A DNA stretch of 64,000 nt from Planctomycetota bacterium (GCA_029260825.1 JAJDCM010000132.1:62001-126000), one strand, 5' to 3'. Numbered from the stretch's first letter, positions 35,300 through 46,233 are shown. Notes: generated by a model not told the origin, from the letters alone. A program made the numbers and translations.

Positions 35300-36802
35300 T
35301 TACTTCGATCCAGCCTTCATGAGCCATCTTGCAAATTGACGATCAAAGGCGTCGAAGTTAGATCCCCAGACTGCACTGAACCCGCCGATCCAGTTTCGCC
35401 CCTCGGACTCGAGTCCGCTGATGTACTTACGCAGTCTCGAACGCCCCGAGCTGGTATTGTGGATCAGGAAATACACCATGGCCCATGCCTCGGCATAACG
35501 TGTGTAACCCAGAGGTCCCTCAAACTGCCGACGCTGTGCCACAATCATGTCTTGCCAGCCCAAGAGCGTCTTGTCCCTCCTCGCCGCATTTACTGCTTCC
35601 AGAAGGTCCGGCCGAAACGCGCCCGAAACCAGCTGCTTCTTCTGGCTATGATTGAGCTCCAGAAAAGTCGCAAGCCCCTCGTCAAACCAAACCGCAGTAT
35701 TGAATGCACGAGGAGTTCGTACGTGAAGCATTGCATGCGCTAGCTCATGGGAAATACTTTGTTCCAACCCCCTTTCGGAGTAGGCAACGTGCATCTCCAA
35801 GCGCCAGTACGGGCCTTTTCTTGCCTCATCGCGGCCAGGCCCCCGGAATGAATTTCGCCTCCCATACCGTTTCAACGGCTCTTGAATGAGAAAGCCGCCA
35901 CCACGATAGCCTCCTGGAAACTCCCTGCGGCGCACTGCCTCATGCTCTTCAAGAGTTCGGTGGAGATCGAGCCGTACCGTCTCCGTCCATTGGCCCTTGA
36001 TCCCCAGAAACTCGCCAAATTCCCGTTGAAGACGGAGGATAATTTCCTCAACAGGACCAGGAAGGTGAGGACCGATCCGGCTATGAACTTCTACGTTTCC
36101 TACGAAAAACTCCCAGACACCGGCGGTCTTCGTTATCTCGCCTTCGGCGTTTTCGGCATCCCTTGAGTCTTCCAGCAGGGCTTCTTCCCAATCAGCCAGA
36201 CGTAAACCGTGGGCACAAGCATCCTCGTCAAACCCGAGAGACATCGCCTGATTCCAGTGGTCTCGACTCTCTTTGGCGCTTTCGACCGCCCAGGTCAGGT
36301 AGCCAAGCTCCGCGTGGCACCAACCGGGGTCTACTCCATTTTCAAGAGCTTGAAGAACCACAAGAATCGCATCTTCATAGGCTCTTCGTCCTCGATGGGC
36401 CCGGGACAACTTCTCATAGGTGCTTCGAGATGGAGAGAGAAGAACCGCACGTTTAGCAGAGCCCACCGCCTCATCCCAGCGCTCCCTTCGCAAGAGCACT
36501 TCGGCCAGGTTTAGATAGCCCCAGCTATTTTCCGGATCAAGGGCAGTTGCCCGCTCGTAGGCGGTTTGAGCGTCGGCAAGTTTACTGAGCTGATGCAAGG
36601 CGTAGGCGCGATACTGCCAGGCAACGATGGAGTCGGGAGACTTTGACAGGGTTTCTTTGACCTTCTCTAGCACTTCAGGCCAGTCTCGAATCTGGACCAG
36701 TTTTTCCAGAGTGGCCCCAAGGTCCGCTTCCTCGGTAGCCTCGCCAGGAAGGGTTATCAGTGTCGTGAGTGCCAAAAACAGCACGGATCGAAAAAACGCC
36801 AA
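35300..36802 (-). CDS. Secreted TPR protein with peptidase-MA-like (HExxH) domain
   Basis: The 500-aa protein starts with a signal peptide (about 1-22) and TPR-like repeats (about 25-200). The C-terminal half carries HELAHAML at 352 and WFDEG with Glu375 as third zinc ligand, the layout of peptidase-MA gluzincins. A periplasmic or extracellular metallopeptidase is likely, although many relatives are uncharacterised. A similar TPR protein, cut by the window edge, begins at 62241. Confidence 0.82.
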   Translation of the reverse strand: MAFFRSVLFLALTTLITLPGEATEEADLGATLEKLVQIRDWPEVLEKVKETLSKSPDSIVAWQYRAYALHQLSKLADAQTAYERATALDPENSWGYLNLAEVLLRRERWDEAVGSAKRAVLLSPSRSTYEKLSRAHRGRRAYEDAILVVLQALENGVDPGWCHAELGYLTWAVESAKESRDHWNQAMSLGFDEDACAHGLRLADWEEALLEDSRDAENAEGEITKTAGVWEFFVGNVEVHSRIGPHLPGPVEEIILRLQREFGEFLGIKGQWTETVRLDLHRTLEEHEAVRRREFPGGYRGGGFLIQEPLKRYGRRNSFRGPGRDEARKGPYWRLEMHVAYSERGLEQSISHELAHAMLHVRTPRAFNTAVWFDEGLATFLELNHSQKKQLVSGAFRPDLLEAVNAARRDKTLLGWQDMIVAQRRQFEGPLGYTRYAEAWAMVYFLIHNTSSGRSRLRKYISGLESEGRNWIGGFSAVWGSNFDAFDRQFARWLMKAGSK

Positions 36803-36896
36803 GTTCCGGTTCCTCTTTGTCTTGAAACCTGTCTCCCACGCTCATTATACGCAATGGGAAGATCTTGGGATCCGGATAATTCAGCTGTCAAGCTGC

Positions 36897-37469
36897 CTAT
36901 TTTTTCTTCCCTGACGACAATTTCGACCAGCTCGCCTTGCTGTGCTGCTGATACTCTCCCCCATCAACTGACTTCCAGCCTGTTTCGAGAATCCGAGTGG
37001 CCGAAGAAAACTTGTACTGGGTCTTGAAGCGGTAGGCATGACCATCAGGCCAAGGAATCGGTTCACACTCAAACTCGAATGTCTTCGAGTCGGACCATCG
37101 AGCAACCGATTTGATGACGTGTGCGGATTGAGAATCAATCCAGCTGGACGCATAGGATTTCTTGTGCAGGTCCCATGCAATTTGACGTCTCCCGACAACA
37201 GTCTGACCATTCGTGAAATCGATCTTCACATCCCAGGTCATCCAAACGTCGCCAGGCCCCCAAACAACTGCTTTCTGAGCCGCGGCAGGGGACGGCCCGC
37301 CGGTATGAACCTGATCGGCGCTTCGCCGCCACTCGCCAACAAAACCCTTCAAGAGGTCAAGTTCCGGGGTTCGCTTCATCATTGCCAGCTGAGCAAGACA
37401 CGGAAGAGCGAAGAAAACGACACCCACCACGGCAAGGGTCAATGATCGAACATTGAACTGAGCTTTCAT
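36897..37469 (-). CDS. DUF1579-family secreted protein
   Basis: The ATG at 37469 (GGAG about seven bases upstream) gives 190 aa with a signal peptide ending in ALPCLAQ. The mature part has the DUF1579 pattern (ELDLLKGFVGEWRRSADQV at the start, W-D-x-K strands, FEFECEP), a lipocalin-like beta-barrel fold. Function is unknown. It is leftward, with 94 bp to the TPR/peptidase gene downstream. Confidence 0.75.
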   Translation of the reverse strand: MKAQFNVRSLTLAVVGVVFFALPCLAQLAMMKRTPELDLLKGFVGEWRRSADQVHTGGPSPAAAQKAVVWGPGDVWMTWDVKIDFTNGQTVVGRRQIAWDLHKKSYASSWIDSQSAHVIKSVARWSDSKTFEFECEPIPWPDGHAYRFKTQYKFSSATRILETGWKSVDGGEYQQHSKASWSKLSSGKKK

Positions 37470-37729
37470 CTCAATCTCCAGGAAGACTCTCGGCCGCCAG
37501 CGCCTCCCCCGCAAAGGAGGAAGATCAAACACGTCTCTCCCAATAGACGAGTGGGCTGAAAGTTTGAGAGGATCTCCGTCAGAAAAATCCTTCGACGCAA
37601 GGCAGCTGACCGGGGGTGTTTTCGAGGCGCAGAATTCTCGGAATAGCTTGGCACGAAAAACACGATCTCACGTAAACTGCTCAAGAAACAAATGGTTAAC
37701 ACCAATCCAGAGCATCATCCGAGGACCGA

Positions 37730-38839
37730 ATGATCGAGAATACGCAAGATCCAGCGAAGATCCCTGTCTTGAGGAAGCTGTGGGCGCGAGCTGCCAGGAG
37801 TGCTTTTCTCGAAAAGCCCGTGCCGGTCGCCGAGCTGAATCGGGGCATGCTCCATTCCGCCCGCCCGGTCTTCTCCTTCTATCTTCTGCTTGCGCTTGCC
37901 ACGATCATTGCCACTTCAGGACTTCTCGCAAACAGCGCCGGAGTGATCATCGGCGCGATGATCGTCGCTCCTCTGATGAATCCAATCGTTGCATTCTCGT
38001 ACTCCGCGGGGCGAGCGAACTGGCGACTTTCAATCCTGGCCGTGACGACGATGATCTCCGGCGTCTTGTTGACGATCTTGATGGCCTATGTCGGCACCAA
38101 AATCCTGGGATTGCGAATTGCGGGATCTGAGATACTCGGTCGCACCCAACCAACGCTTCTAGATCTGGCTGTTGCCATTGCAGCAGGCACTGCGGCCGCT
38201 TTCGCCATCTCTCGAAAGAGCATCGCAAACGCCTTGCCAGGAACAGCCATCTCCGTCGCTCTTGTCCCTCCACTCTGCGTGGTCGGCATCGGTCTCGCCA
38301 CCGGGGAAGCAATCGTGTCCGACGTGGGGCTGGATTACATACCCCTTGGACCGGGATCTACAGGAATCGACATCGCCACGGACTCCTTCATCCTTTTCCT
38401 GACGAATCTTGCCGGCATCGTGCTTGCGGCCGAACTCGTGTTCATCCTTCAAGGCTACGGCACCCTTCGAAAAGGGGCAGTTGGGTTCGCTATCACTCTG
38501 ACTGCCGCAATCCTCCTGATGCTTCCCCTGGGCACGTCGTTGCATACATTGTATTCACGCAGTGTCGCGATGACGGTCGCCAGATCGATGTTCTCCGAAG
38601 TCAAGGCGAAGGGTGAGACACCCGCGAATATCCTTGCCCTGCGCGTCTATCCTACGGGCGACACCCTGTCTCTGGACATCAAGGTTCTCCAGTCCGAATC
38701 CAGAAATGAAACATCACACGAACGCGCACGCGAATTCCAGCAACGACTTTCGAAAAGACTCGGGCAACCCGTCCGATTGAAAATCGAGATGGTCATCGTC
38801 CCCATCGAGACGTTCATCGTCGAAGGAGACCCCGACTAG
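37730..38839 (+). CDS. DUF389-family membrane protein
   Basis: The 369-aa protein contains the conserved DUF389 core: LATIIATSGLLANSAGVIIGAMIVAPLMNPIVAFS, then SRKSIANALPGTAISVALVPPLCVVGIGLATG, with about six membrane helices and a soluble C-terminal domain (about 285-365). The family is widespread and of unknown function. It converges on the ECF sigma gene with 39 bp between them. Confidence 0.92.
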   Translation: MIENTQDPAKIPVLRKLWARAARSAFLEKPVPVAELNRGMLHSARPVFSFYLLLALATIIATSGLLANSAGVIIGAMIVAPLMNPIVAFSYSAGRANWRLSILAVTTMISGVLLTILMAYVGTKILGLRIAGSEILGRTQPTLLDLAVAIAAGTAAAFAISRKSIANALPGTAISVALVPPLCVVGIGLATGEAIVSDVGLDYIPLGPGSTGIDIATDSFILFLTNLAGIVLAAELVFILQGYGTLRKGAVGFAITLTAAILLMLPLGTSLHTLYSRSVAMTVARSMFSEVKAKGETPANILALRVYPTGDTLSLDIKVLQSESRNETSHERAREFQQRLSKRLGQPVRLKIEMVIVPIETFIVEGDPD

Positions 38840-38878
38840 TCCGAGGACAGTCCCTTCGCACATCCTGGAGGCGGAACT

Positions 38879-39466
38879 TTACCGAACCAAAATTTTCGTC
38901 AACTTGGCGAGAGCTCTCGTATAAAGCATCCTCACCGCTGACTCTGACTTACGGTCCATCATTGAGGCGATTTCGGAAAAAGTATATCCGTCGAAGTCCC
39001 GAAGCTCGATCACCGTCTGATAGTCGGGCTTGAGGCTCTCGATCCCTTCGACGAGTCGCTCGAGATCTTCGTTCACGGCGACCTTTTCAGGAGGCTGATC
39101 AAGACTTTCACCTGAAAGCTCTTTAGGCAAAAACGTTGACGAGAATGCGCCCAACGTCCGCTCCCTCTTCTTGCGAATCTCACTCCGAATGTTGTTTCGG
39201 GCAACCTGAGTCGCCCACCGAAGAAAACTCCCCTTCCCCCGATTCTGAAATCGATGAAAATCACCAAGGATGGCTACAAGAACCTGATGGAGAAAATCTC
39301 CAGAGTCAGCAACCTGCCTCGCCTTCTCTCCCATCATCAGCCTGATCCTTCTCAGCAACGGCTCTCGAGTGAGAACCAGGAGCTTCTCAAGAGACTCGCG
39401 ATCTCCATCTTTTGCTCTACAAAGAAGTTTCAGGCTCCGTTGGTCGAAATGATCAACCTCCGCCAT
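38879..39466 (-). CDS. ECF-type RNA polymerase sigma factor
   Basis: The ATG at 39466 gives 195 aa; the 238-aa track version runs through the upstream kinase gene. Region 2 is visible (LKLLCRAKDGDRESLEKLL ... GDFLHQVLVAILGDFHRFQNRGKGSFLRWA), as is region 4 (SLKPDYQTVIELRDFDGYTFSEIASMMDRKSESAVRMLYTRAL). It overlaps by 14 bp the 3' end of the kinase gene, so the two are co-transcribed with the kinase first. No anti-sigma factor is seen. Confidence 0.92.
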   Translation of the reverse strand: MAEVDHFDQRSLKLLCRAKDGDRESLEKLLVLTREPLLRRIRLMMGEKARQVADSGDFLHQVLVAILGDFHRFQNRGKGSFLRWATQVARNNIRSEIRKKRERTLGAFSSTFLPKELSGESLDQPPEKVAVNEDLERLVEGIESLKPDYQTVIELRDFDGYTFSEIASMMDRKSESAVRMLYTRALAKLTKILVR

Positions 39467-42400
39467 GATGTCCTTTCTCTTCCTCCAGCAGCCATTCCAC
39501 GGAACGATACACCCGTCGAAAACCGACAAATGATTCCACCGAATCGACACCATACGACGAGATCGCTTCGGTGCGAAAAGCGTCGCTTGCAACATACGCG
39601 GTCGCTCCCCCCTTCACCAGATACTGCCCTTGACGAAACTCATCCCGGCACCATTCCGCGAGATTCCCTCCCAGATCCCGAACAAGAAAAGGACTCTCGT
39701 CACCCAAGTGGTCACCCAGTGTATGGACCACCACAATCTGGTGGTGGGTAAAGCAATGGGTAAGAGCTGGTTCGAATTCCCGGCCCCACGAAAACCACCT
39801 TTCGTCCACAAACCCCGCAGCACGCATGTACTCGGCTTCGGAGGGAAGTACACATCGATAGGGCTCTCCCGCCTCTTCGAGCCGGCGATTGGCCCACTGA
39901 AGATAAGCAGAAATATCATTAAAACTGATCGATCGAGCGCCAAAACGAGCTTTCATCGGAGAGGAAGAAAGTTTCCTCCGAGTGCTGCTGCGACGTGGTA
40001 CGTAGATCCACTCGCCAGATTTTTCGTTGTGATCCGAGATGAACGCACCAATCTTGGGGTCTGCTAGAAACTCCTCCCACTCACCCACGCTAACCTCATA
40101 GCGATCGATCCAAAACCCCGCGACATCGACCGTCTCCCGGCTCTTTCCAAGGTCAACGGTCGGATCGAGTCCCCGGGTGAGCTTCCCTCCAGGAACCCAA
40201 ACAACATCGCCGTCTGGTTCAAACCCGGAGACTTCGATGTCGAACGTCGCTTCGCTCTCGCCATCCAGACGGAAGAAATTCCGAGCAACCACCCGTTGAT
40301 TGTCACGCAAGACAATCAGGTATTCACCGGGCGCAAGGTTTCTAGGTAGTACAGGTGTCCTCCCCCAAAGGTTCTCCTGAAGATGCATGAGCGGATAAGT
40401 CGTGGCGACCACGTCCAGATCAATCGGGTCTCCTGATCCCAGCTCAACATCGCGCTTTATTCCATCTGAGAGAACGGTAAGAATCATATCCCTGGGTGAA
40501 GACTGACCCTTCAGGCACCGTTCTTCCTGATCAAGAAAGATTCCGGAGACACCCACGAACTCAGGGCCCTGAACCAGAAAAGTTCTTTTTCCTCCTGCTC
40601 CCTCAAAGACGACCCGAAGAGGCTTTGCCGGATTCGAATAGAACGGGTAGCGAATATCGAACCAGCATTGTACGGGCTCTCCTTCAACCGAGACAAGACG
40701 ATCGAACGGAAGGACTCCGCTTTCTTCTCCCAAAGAGCCCTTTTCCACGGACAGAACCCGGAATCCCTCCCCACATGCCATCCCATCAATTGCAACGATG
40801 ATGTCTCCTGCATGCCAGCGGGGAGGGTCAACGAGAGCATCCGTTCGGCGCACCTGCAGACATGGGTCCCCCGGAAGAAATCCATCACGCGGTTCAAACA
40901 AACTCTCTCTCTTTTCCGGGTCAAACGGAACGGGCACGGGTCGTTTGGTCCAGTCGTTGGCCTTGACCCGGTGTCGGGGTTCGTATCGAAAGAGAAAGAC
41001 CTCCAATCCTGGAGGCGCAAGGACATGGACCCGGGTCAATGCGTCGAGGATACGACTCAACTCACCGTTATCATCGTATTCCCGAACAAGATCGGAGGTG
41101 ACCTGAGCCCACCGATCAACCCTCGTTGCTTTGGCATGTTGCCACTCGAGGAAGAACATGTTCGCCATGGCTGAACGAACGGGGGGATAGTCCGACCGAC
41201 CCGCTTGTCGGGCCAGGTTTTCTGCGTCCTGAAGTAGATCATAAAGCTCAACAAACCCCTGCCTCGACCGAACTCCAAGCTCCTCGCAAAGAAGATCAAG
41301 TCGAACCACCTCACCATAGGATTTCTCATCGACGTGCTGCGTTGTGGAGCCTGCTTCCAGACTCCTTCTCGTTGCTTCATGGGTCAGAAAATCCTTTCGA
41401 TTTCCTTCCAGATCTGAAGCCATCCTCCGGGCTTGAAGCAGGAGAGCATTACTCCTTCCCAGAGATAATCGACTCTCCAGCTCGGTTCGTCTCGGGTGAT
41501 CTTCCCGAAAAGCAACGAGCCGGTTCAAAAGGTTCCCGGCACGATCGAGCGCTCCGTCCGCAATGGCCAGCTCGACCGAACCCTCAAGATCGGTCATCAT
41601 CTTTTCTGTTCGACGATTTGAGATGGACCGCACGAGCAGCGATCCGATCAAAACAAGAACCAAGACGCACATGACCGAACTCGCCAGCCGGTTTCGCCTG
41701 ACCCAAAGTAAGGATCGGGGAATCAGGTGAGGCCGACGCGCTTGAATCGGGCGAAAGGAGAGGAAGCGACGCAAGTCCTGGGAAAACGCCCGAGCCGATT
41801 CAAATCGCCGCTCAGGATTCTTTTCCAGCGCCTTGTGACAGATCGTCTCCAGATCTCGAGGAATTTTTCGATAAAAGGTACGCAACATCGGCGTCGGGAG
41901 CCGCTGGATCTTATGCATTACCTCGGCACTGCTTTCGCCCTCGAAGGGTGGGCGCCCGGCAAGCAACTCGAACAGAACAACACCGAGAGAATAGATGTCT
42001 CCGGAAACACCTGCATCCCCACCTTGCTGACTGACTTCTTCCGGTGGCATATAGGTAGGCGTTCCTACGCGATCTTCGGAGCGCGTCATGGAGGGATCCT
42101 TCTCGGTATTCAACCGAGCAAGACCGAAATCAATGAGCCTTGGCTCCCCGGTAGTCATGATCATCAAGTTACTTGGCTTGACATCTCGGTGAACCACGCC
42201 TCGCTCATGGGCATATTGTAGAGCGTCTGCAACCCTGGCCACGAGCTCGGCACAAAACGCAACATACCCCGATGGAAGAAGGAACTCCTCCGACGTTTCG
42301 TCCCCGGAATTCTGCTCGAGAAGACTCTGAATCATTTCGACACGACGATCTTCAGGACGAGCATCGGCAAGAGACCTGGAGATTTGCGCCAGCGAAAGCC

Positions 42401-42905
42401 CCACCACCCTTTCCATGACGAAGAACAGCACATCGTGATCTTCACCACAAACGTACACAGGGACAATTCCAGGGTGCTGCAACGCCGCCATCGCATTTCC
42501 CTCGCGAAGGAAACGGTTCACCCGGCGTCGATCGAATGCAGCAAGCCGGGGAAGAACCTTCAGGGCTACCGTTCGGTCGAGAGAAAGTTGGCGAGCTTCG
42601 TAGACAATCCCCATTCCCCCGCGCCCAAGCTCCCGCTCAATCACAAAGTCACCGAAGGCGCGAGGGACCTCCCGATGTAAATCCGAATCCTCTCGACCTC
42701 CTGCAAGCTGCTTCACTTGTCCCTCATAGACTAGAATTCTTTCTCGGACTCGGTCGCAAAGGCCCGAGTCCTCGATCTTGCTGAGATAGATTTCCAGGTC
42801 GGGAACGGCATCGTTGACACAGAGATCGATGTAGTTCTCAACAAGCCTGTCTTCCGGGGTCGAGGTCGAAGAAGAATCGTCAGAAAAAGACATCGGTGTT
42901 TGCAT
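39453..42905 (-). CDS. Transmembrane Ser/Thr kinase with PDZ and SUMF1-like domains
   Basis: The 1150-aa fusion has, in order, an N-terminal region (1-85), a kinase (about 87-395; GRGGMGIVY, Lys116, HRDVKPSN, DFG), a membrane helix near 413-432, a helical stretch (about 440-640), a PDZ-like region (about 695-790; HAGDIIVAIDGMACGEGFRV), a beta-rich spacer, and a C-terminal sulfatase-modifying-factor-type domain (about 905-1150; VWVPGGKLTRG ... LGGNLAEWCRDEF). At the place of the two copper-binding cysteines of true FGE it has GGATAYVASDAF, with neither Cys. A sensory ectodomain is more likely than an enzyme. It overlaps the ECF sigma gene. Confidence 0.92.
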   Translation of the reverse strand: MQTPMSFSDDSSSTSTPEDRLVENYIDLCVNDAVPDLEIYLSKIEDSGLCDRVRERILVYEGQVKQLAGGREDSDLHREVPRAFGDFVIERELGRGGMGIVYEARQLSLDRTVALKVLPRLAAFDRRRVNRFLREGNAMAALQHPGIVPVYVCGEDHDVLFFVMERVVGLSLAQISRSLADARPEDRRVEMIQSLLEQNSGDETSEEFLLPSGYVAFCAELVARVADALQYAHERGVVHRDVKPSNLMIMTTGEPRLIDFGLARLNTEKDPSMTRSEDRVGTPTYMPPEEVSQQGGDAGVSGDIYSLGVVLFELLAGRPPFEGESSAEVMHKIQRLPTPMLRTFYRKIPRDLETICHKALEKNPERRFESARAFSQDLRRFLSFRPIQARRPHLIPRSLLWVRRNRLASSVMCVLVLVLIGSLLVRSISNRRTEKMMTDLEGSVELAIADGALDRAGNLLNRLVAFREDHPRRTELESRLSLGRSNALLLQARRMASDLEGNRKDFLTHEATRRSLEAGSTTQHVDEKSYGEVVRLDLLCEELGVRSRQGFVELYDLLQDAENLARQAGRSDYPPVRSAMANMFFLEWQHAKATRVDRWAQVTSDLVREYDDNGELSRILDALTRVHVLAPPGLEVFLFRYEPRHRVKANDWTKRPVPVPFDPEKRESLFEPRDGFLPGDPCLQVRRTDALVDPPRWHAGDIIVAIDGMACGEGFRVLSVEKGSLGEESGVLPFDRLVSVEGEPVQCWFDIRYPFYSNPAKPLRVVFEGAGGKRTFLVQGPEFVGVSGIFLDQEERCLKGQSSPRDMILTVLSDGIKRDVELGSGDPIDLDVVATTYPLMHLQENLWGRTPVLPRNLAPGEYLIVLRDNQRVVARNFFRLDGESEATFDIEVSGFEPDGDVVWVPGGKLTRGLDPTVDLGKSRETVDVAGFWIDRYEVSVGEWEEFLADPKIGAFISDHNEKSGEWIYVPRRSSTRRKLSSSPMKARFGARSISFNDISAYLQWANRRLEEAGEPYRCVLPSEAEYMRAAGFVDERWFSWGREFEPALTHCFTHHQIVVVHTLGDHLGDESPFLVRDLGGNLAEWCRDEFRQGQYLVKGGATAYVASDAFRTEAISSYGVDSVESFVGFRRVYRSVEWLLEEEKGHHGGG

Positions 42906-43091
42906 CCCGGTTGGCTCGATGAAGAGGTCGTCCGCGTCGTGATCCTATCCGATTCAAACCTCGAAAACGCCCCTCTGGCTCTTTTTCGTCTCGAAAAAAA
43001 CGGATGGGCTAGCCAGCATTATTCATGAGGACAAGATCGGATGATTGACTCCCGATGACTTGGATGACACAATCCCTCGCCACTCATTCAT

Positions 43092-43168
43092 GCGCCCGTA
43101 GCTCAGCTGGATAGAGTGCTTGCCTCCGAAGCAAGAAGTCACAGGTTCAAATCCTGTCGGGCGTACCA
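43092..43168 (+). tRNA. tRNA-Arg (anticodon CCG)
   Basis: The 77-base gene folds as a full cloverleaf: acceptor GCGCCCG/CGGGCGT (one G-U), D arm GCTC...GAGT, anticodon stem CTTGC/GCAAG with loop CTCCGAA (anticodon CCG, reads CGG), T arm ACAGG/CCTGT with loop TTCAAAT, discriminator A and encoded CCA. The 87-aa antisense ORF here is the well-known spurious translation of a tRNA. Confidence 0.97.
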
Positions 43169-43169
43169 T

Positions 43170-43220
43170 CCTCCCCCTTTTCCCGGCCTCCCCCTTTTCT
43201 CGGCCTCCCCCTTTTCCCGG
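43170..43220. repeat. Three tandem 17-bp repeats next to tRNA-Arg
   Basis: Three consecutive copies of CCTCCCCCTTTTCCCGG (the middle one with one C-to-T change) begin two bases after the tRNA CCA. The minus strand has G-runs of 3-5 and could form a G-quadruplex. Confidence 0.95.
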
Positions 43221-43254
43221 CAACAATTGAGACCTCGACGGTCGAAGATTCCGA

Positions 43255-46233
43255 CTATTCTGGATTCCGAGGCGGCGGCGCATCAACCTCTTTCGCCTCC
43301 CGAATCAACGTTACGGACTTCAGGAACTCGCGAAGAACTTTTGCTCGCGGAAAGGTCGCTCCACTCGCAGCAACTTGCCCCGTAAAGAACTGGGCAAAGA
43401 AACCGCCTCCAGAATGACGCAGGAGAATTGCGTCGGAGTGATTCGCTCGAATCCCCCCGAAGGCAAAGACCTTCTCTACCTCCCAGTCGGGCCCCAAGCT
43501 GGAGAACACCAGACTCGTCATGGATTCCCAGCTCTTTCCAAAGGGCAAGGTTGGCTTGACGCCTTCGACAATTTTCTGGATCCCCCGCCCCCGGCAAAGC
43601 GCTCCCGGTCCGGCGTCAAGAATTCGATTCTCGGCCGCAACACTCGTTGTCCTCGATCTGGCATCCGGACTCACGACAAGACTAAAAGGCCTCGTTCCCG
43701 TCCAGACGATTCCATTCCCGTGGTCGAGCCACTCCTCACCAAGAGAGCCATCCGGCTGGAAGGCATAGACTGCCTCTGGAATTGCATCCAAACAGACGAG
43801 CACATCCTGAACACCATCATCAAGGTAGGTCGTCATCCATTCGGCAAGTTCTTCGCCCTCGGTGAAGAAAAACGTCTCGACCTCCACGTCTCGAGGCGTC
43901 AAGCTTCCCGTGATGTCACGAGCAATGCTCAGCTGTTCCAGATAAGGAACTTCCCGCTCGGTGGCAAGCGAAGCGAACACGGCCACCGCAGGCCGAGGGG
44001 TTTGCACCTCAATCACTTGTGAGCCGGTGTTTGACACCCCGTCTCTCGTGGCCGTCAAAGTTGCCTCGTAGGCTCCAACCGCACCATACGTGTGCTCGAC
44101 TTCGATGTCTTCCTGATGGGAGACCCCCACAAACTCCTGAATCGGGGAACCGTCGCCCCAATCCCACGTCAGCGTGACATCTCCCTTGCCGCCGGGAAAC
44201 TCCACATGACCCACCCCTTGAATCGCCTGACCAATCCTTGGCCTCGTGTCGGAAATGCCCGCAAGGTGAGCTCGCGGCTCTGACGAAGCATCGAAAAGAG
44301 AGATCGATCTTGACGATTGGATTCCCCGGCTATCCGTTCCGGACAGGGTCAGCCGGAGGTACGTTCCATCCCCGTGGTGAGTCGGTAGGTAACGAATCTC
44401 ATTTCCCTCCGCCACAAACCAGTTCGGGTGGGTGTGATGATCATGAATCAACTCAACTTCCCAATGAACGACAGGCGAGTTGCCAGCGGCATCGTCTTCC
44501 GGATCAAAGATCGACCCCACGAGCTCAAGTGGCACATCATCAGTGTAGTAATCTCCGTCCACAGGACTGGTCAAAGTCACCTCTGGAGGCGCATTACCTG
44601 GGGTAACGATGACTTCCGCCGAATCAGTCTGCTCCATCGGATCCGTGACCGTGAGAACAACCGTATAGCTGATGGAGTCGGAGTAGGTCTTCGTCAATTC
44701 CCTCCGGTCGGAGGTCGTTCCATCTCCAAGATCCCAGAGATACTCAAGGGGCTCGTCCTCGGGGTCTGAAGAGCCGGCCGCGGAAAGGTTCACGATCAAA
44801 GGGACACCTCCCCACCTCGGGTCTGCTTCGATAACCGCAATCGGAGGAAGATCCAGCCCCAGATAACGCAAGCGGCGGAGACCGTACTCGGAGCTGATGA
44901 AGACGATGTCACCATTGCCTGGATGAGAGATCAGGCCAAAGGGGTCACCCACCGCGGAGCCAAACTCAAGAGTGTTCGTGATCCCGAAACCATCGTCGAC
45001 ATGCAGCACACGCAGCCTATCCGTGCTGAAGTCGGAGATAAAAAGGCCATCCCGGTAGATCTGGGGATATTCCTCCCCTTCATAGAAATGCATGCCGCTG
45101 ATGCAGGTGCCGGCAAACCCACCCGGACCCGGATCCGAGTGATGATAGGAAAGAAGAGGCACCGACTCCGTGCCCGCGGAGCGCCCACAGTAGTCCCGGG
45201 CGTCGGCATTTCGATAGGGCATGTTGGGAACAGGACCCACGGAGCAGGGCCACCCGAAGTTGTCCCCCCCCTTGGCCACATTGATCTCTTCCCACAGATC
45301 CCATCCGACATCAGCGATCATGACGGCCTGTGGAAGCAACCTCTTTGGCACCGGAGAAATACGGAACGGATTGCGTAGACCCACCGACCAGATCTTGTCT
45401 CGAATCTCCGTACCGTCACCCGCATAAAACGGATTATCTGGAAGCCCCATGCCGGTCAGGGGATCAATCCTTAGAAGCTTTCCGCTGTAGGTTCTCAGGT
45501 CCAGAGATCTGAAAGCGCCAACATCGAGATACGAGGGAAAACGTCCAGGCCCAAAACACTCCGGGTCTTTTCCGCCGGCATCCACATCGACAAAATGGGC
45601 CCCGTCTCCCGTTGAAATCAAAAGACTACCGTCATCCAAAAACAAGAGGTCGGCCCCAGCATGTGAGCCGCTGCAATTCAAGATCCCGGTGGACCAATCC
45701 TCCCCGATCAAAATCTGACGCGTACCCGGAATCACCTCGACCGGTCCGTCGTCCTCTCGCAGAGTTGCGTATCGAAGGACCCGACCGTAGGCAGGAATAT
45801 TCTGGTCGTCCCCGACCGGATCAACAATTAACGATAAATAAATATATCCATTCTCGGCAAAAAATGGATCCAGGGCGATCGACATGAGGCCCCGATTTTC
45901 GACGTTGAGAACCTCGGTCCTGAGATCGAGAACCAGATGCTTCTCATCCCCATGGATATAGAAGACCATCCCCCTCTTCTCGATCACGAGAAAAGGGGCG
46001 TCTTCGTCCTCATCATGACGCGAGCTACCGCGAGCCGATTCTTCAAGGGGTAGAAAAACGAGGTCCATCGGAACCTCGAGATCCTGGGGGCCAAAAGCCT
46101 CCATGAAAAAACCGTGGGGAAGAACCGGAAATTCGAACTGGACAATTTCACCAGCAAGGACGGATGACGCCCCTGAAAAAAGCAAGGCGAGAGACACAAA
46201 GAGATGTGTAATAATCGATTTGTTTTTTTTCAT
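43255..46233 (-). CDS. Secreted PQQ/sorbosone-dehydrogenase-like propeller protein with PKD domains
   Basis: The ATG at 46233 gives 992 aa with a signal peptide (to about residue 28). Residues about 45-460 form a glucose/sorbosone dehydrogenase-like propeller ([44 protein letters not shown]). Two PKD domains follow ([11 protein letters not shown] and [10 protein letters not shown]), separated by an Ig-like segment, and a C-terminal region of about 230 residues is unrecognised. The protein would be extracellular and act in, or bind to, sugars. The coding region begins with an A8 run that could slip. Confidence 0.85.
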   Translation of the reverse strand: MKKNKSIITHLFVSLALLFSGASSVLAGEIVQFEFPVLPHGFFMEAFGPQDLEVPMDLVFLPLEESARGSSRHDEDEDAPFLVIEKRGMVFYIHGDEKHLVLDLRTEVLNVENRGLMSIALDPFFAENGYIYLSLIVDPVGDDQNIPAYGRVLRYATLREDDGPVEVIPGTRQILIGEDWSTGILNCSGSHAGADLLFLDDGSLLISTGDGAHFVDVDAGGKDPECFGPGRFPSYLDVGAFRSLDLRTYSGKLLRIDPLTGMGLPDNPFYAGDGTEIRDKIWSVGLRNPFRISPVPKRLLPQAVMIADVGWDLWEEINVAKGGDNFGWPCSVGPVPNMPYRNADARDYCGRSAGTESVPLLSYHHSDPGPGGFAGTCISGMHFYEGEEYPQIYRDGLFISDFSTDRLRVLHVDDGFGITNTLEFGSAVGDPFGLISHPGNGDIVFISSEYGLRRLRYLGLDLPPIAVIEADPRWGGVPLIVNLSAAGSSDPEDEPLEYLWDLGDGTTSDRRELTKTYSDSISYTVVLTVTDPMEQTDSAEVIVTPGNAPPEVTLTSPVDGDYYTDDVPLELVGSIFDPEDDAAGNSPVVHWEVELIHDHHTHPNWFVAEGNEIRYLPTHHGDGTYLRLTLSGTDSRGIQSSRSISLFDASSEPRAHLAGISDTRPRIGQAIQGVGHVEFPGGKGDVTLTWDWGDGSPIQEFVGVSHQEDIEVEHTYGAVGAYEATLTATRDGVSNTGSQVIEVQTPRPAVAVFASLATEREVPYLEQLSIARDITGSLTPRDVEVETFFFTEGEELAEWMTTYLDDGVQDVLVCLDAIPEAVYAFQPDGSLGEEWLDHGNGIVWTGTRPFSLVVSPDARSRTTSVAAENRILDAGPGALCRGRGIQKIVEGVKPTLPFGKSWESMTSLVFSSLGPDWEVEKVFAFGGIRANHSDAILLRHSGGGFFAQFFTGQVAASGATFPRAKVLREFLKSVTLIREAKEVDAPPPRNPE

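Noticed and set aside
43023-43286. 87-aa minus ORF with [24 protein letters not shown]
   Set aside because: This is the familiar false translation of the antisense strand of a tRNA; the tRNA-Arg gene explains it fully.
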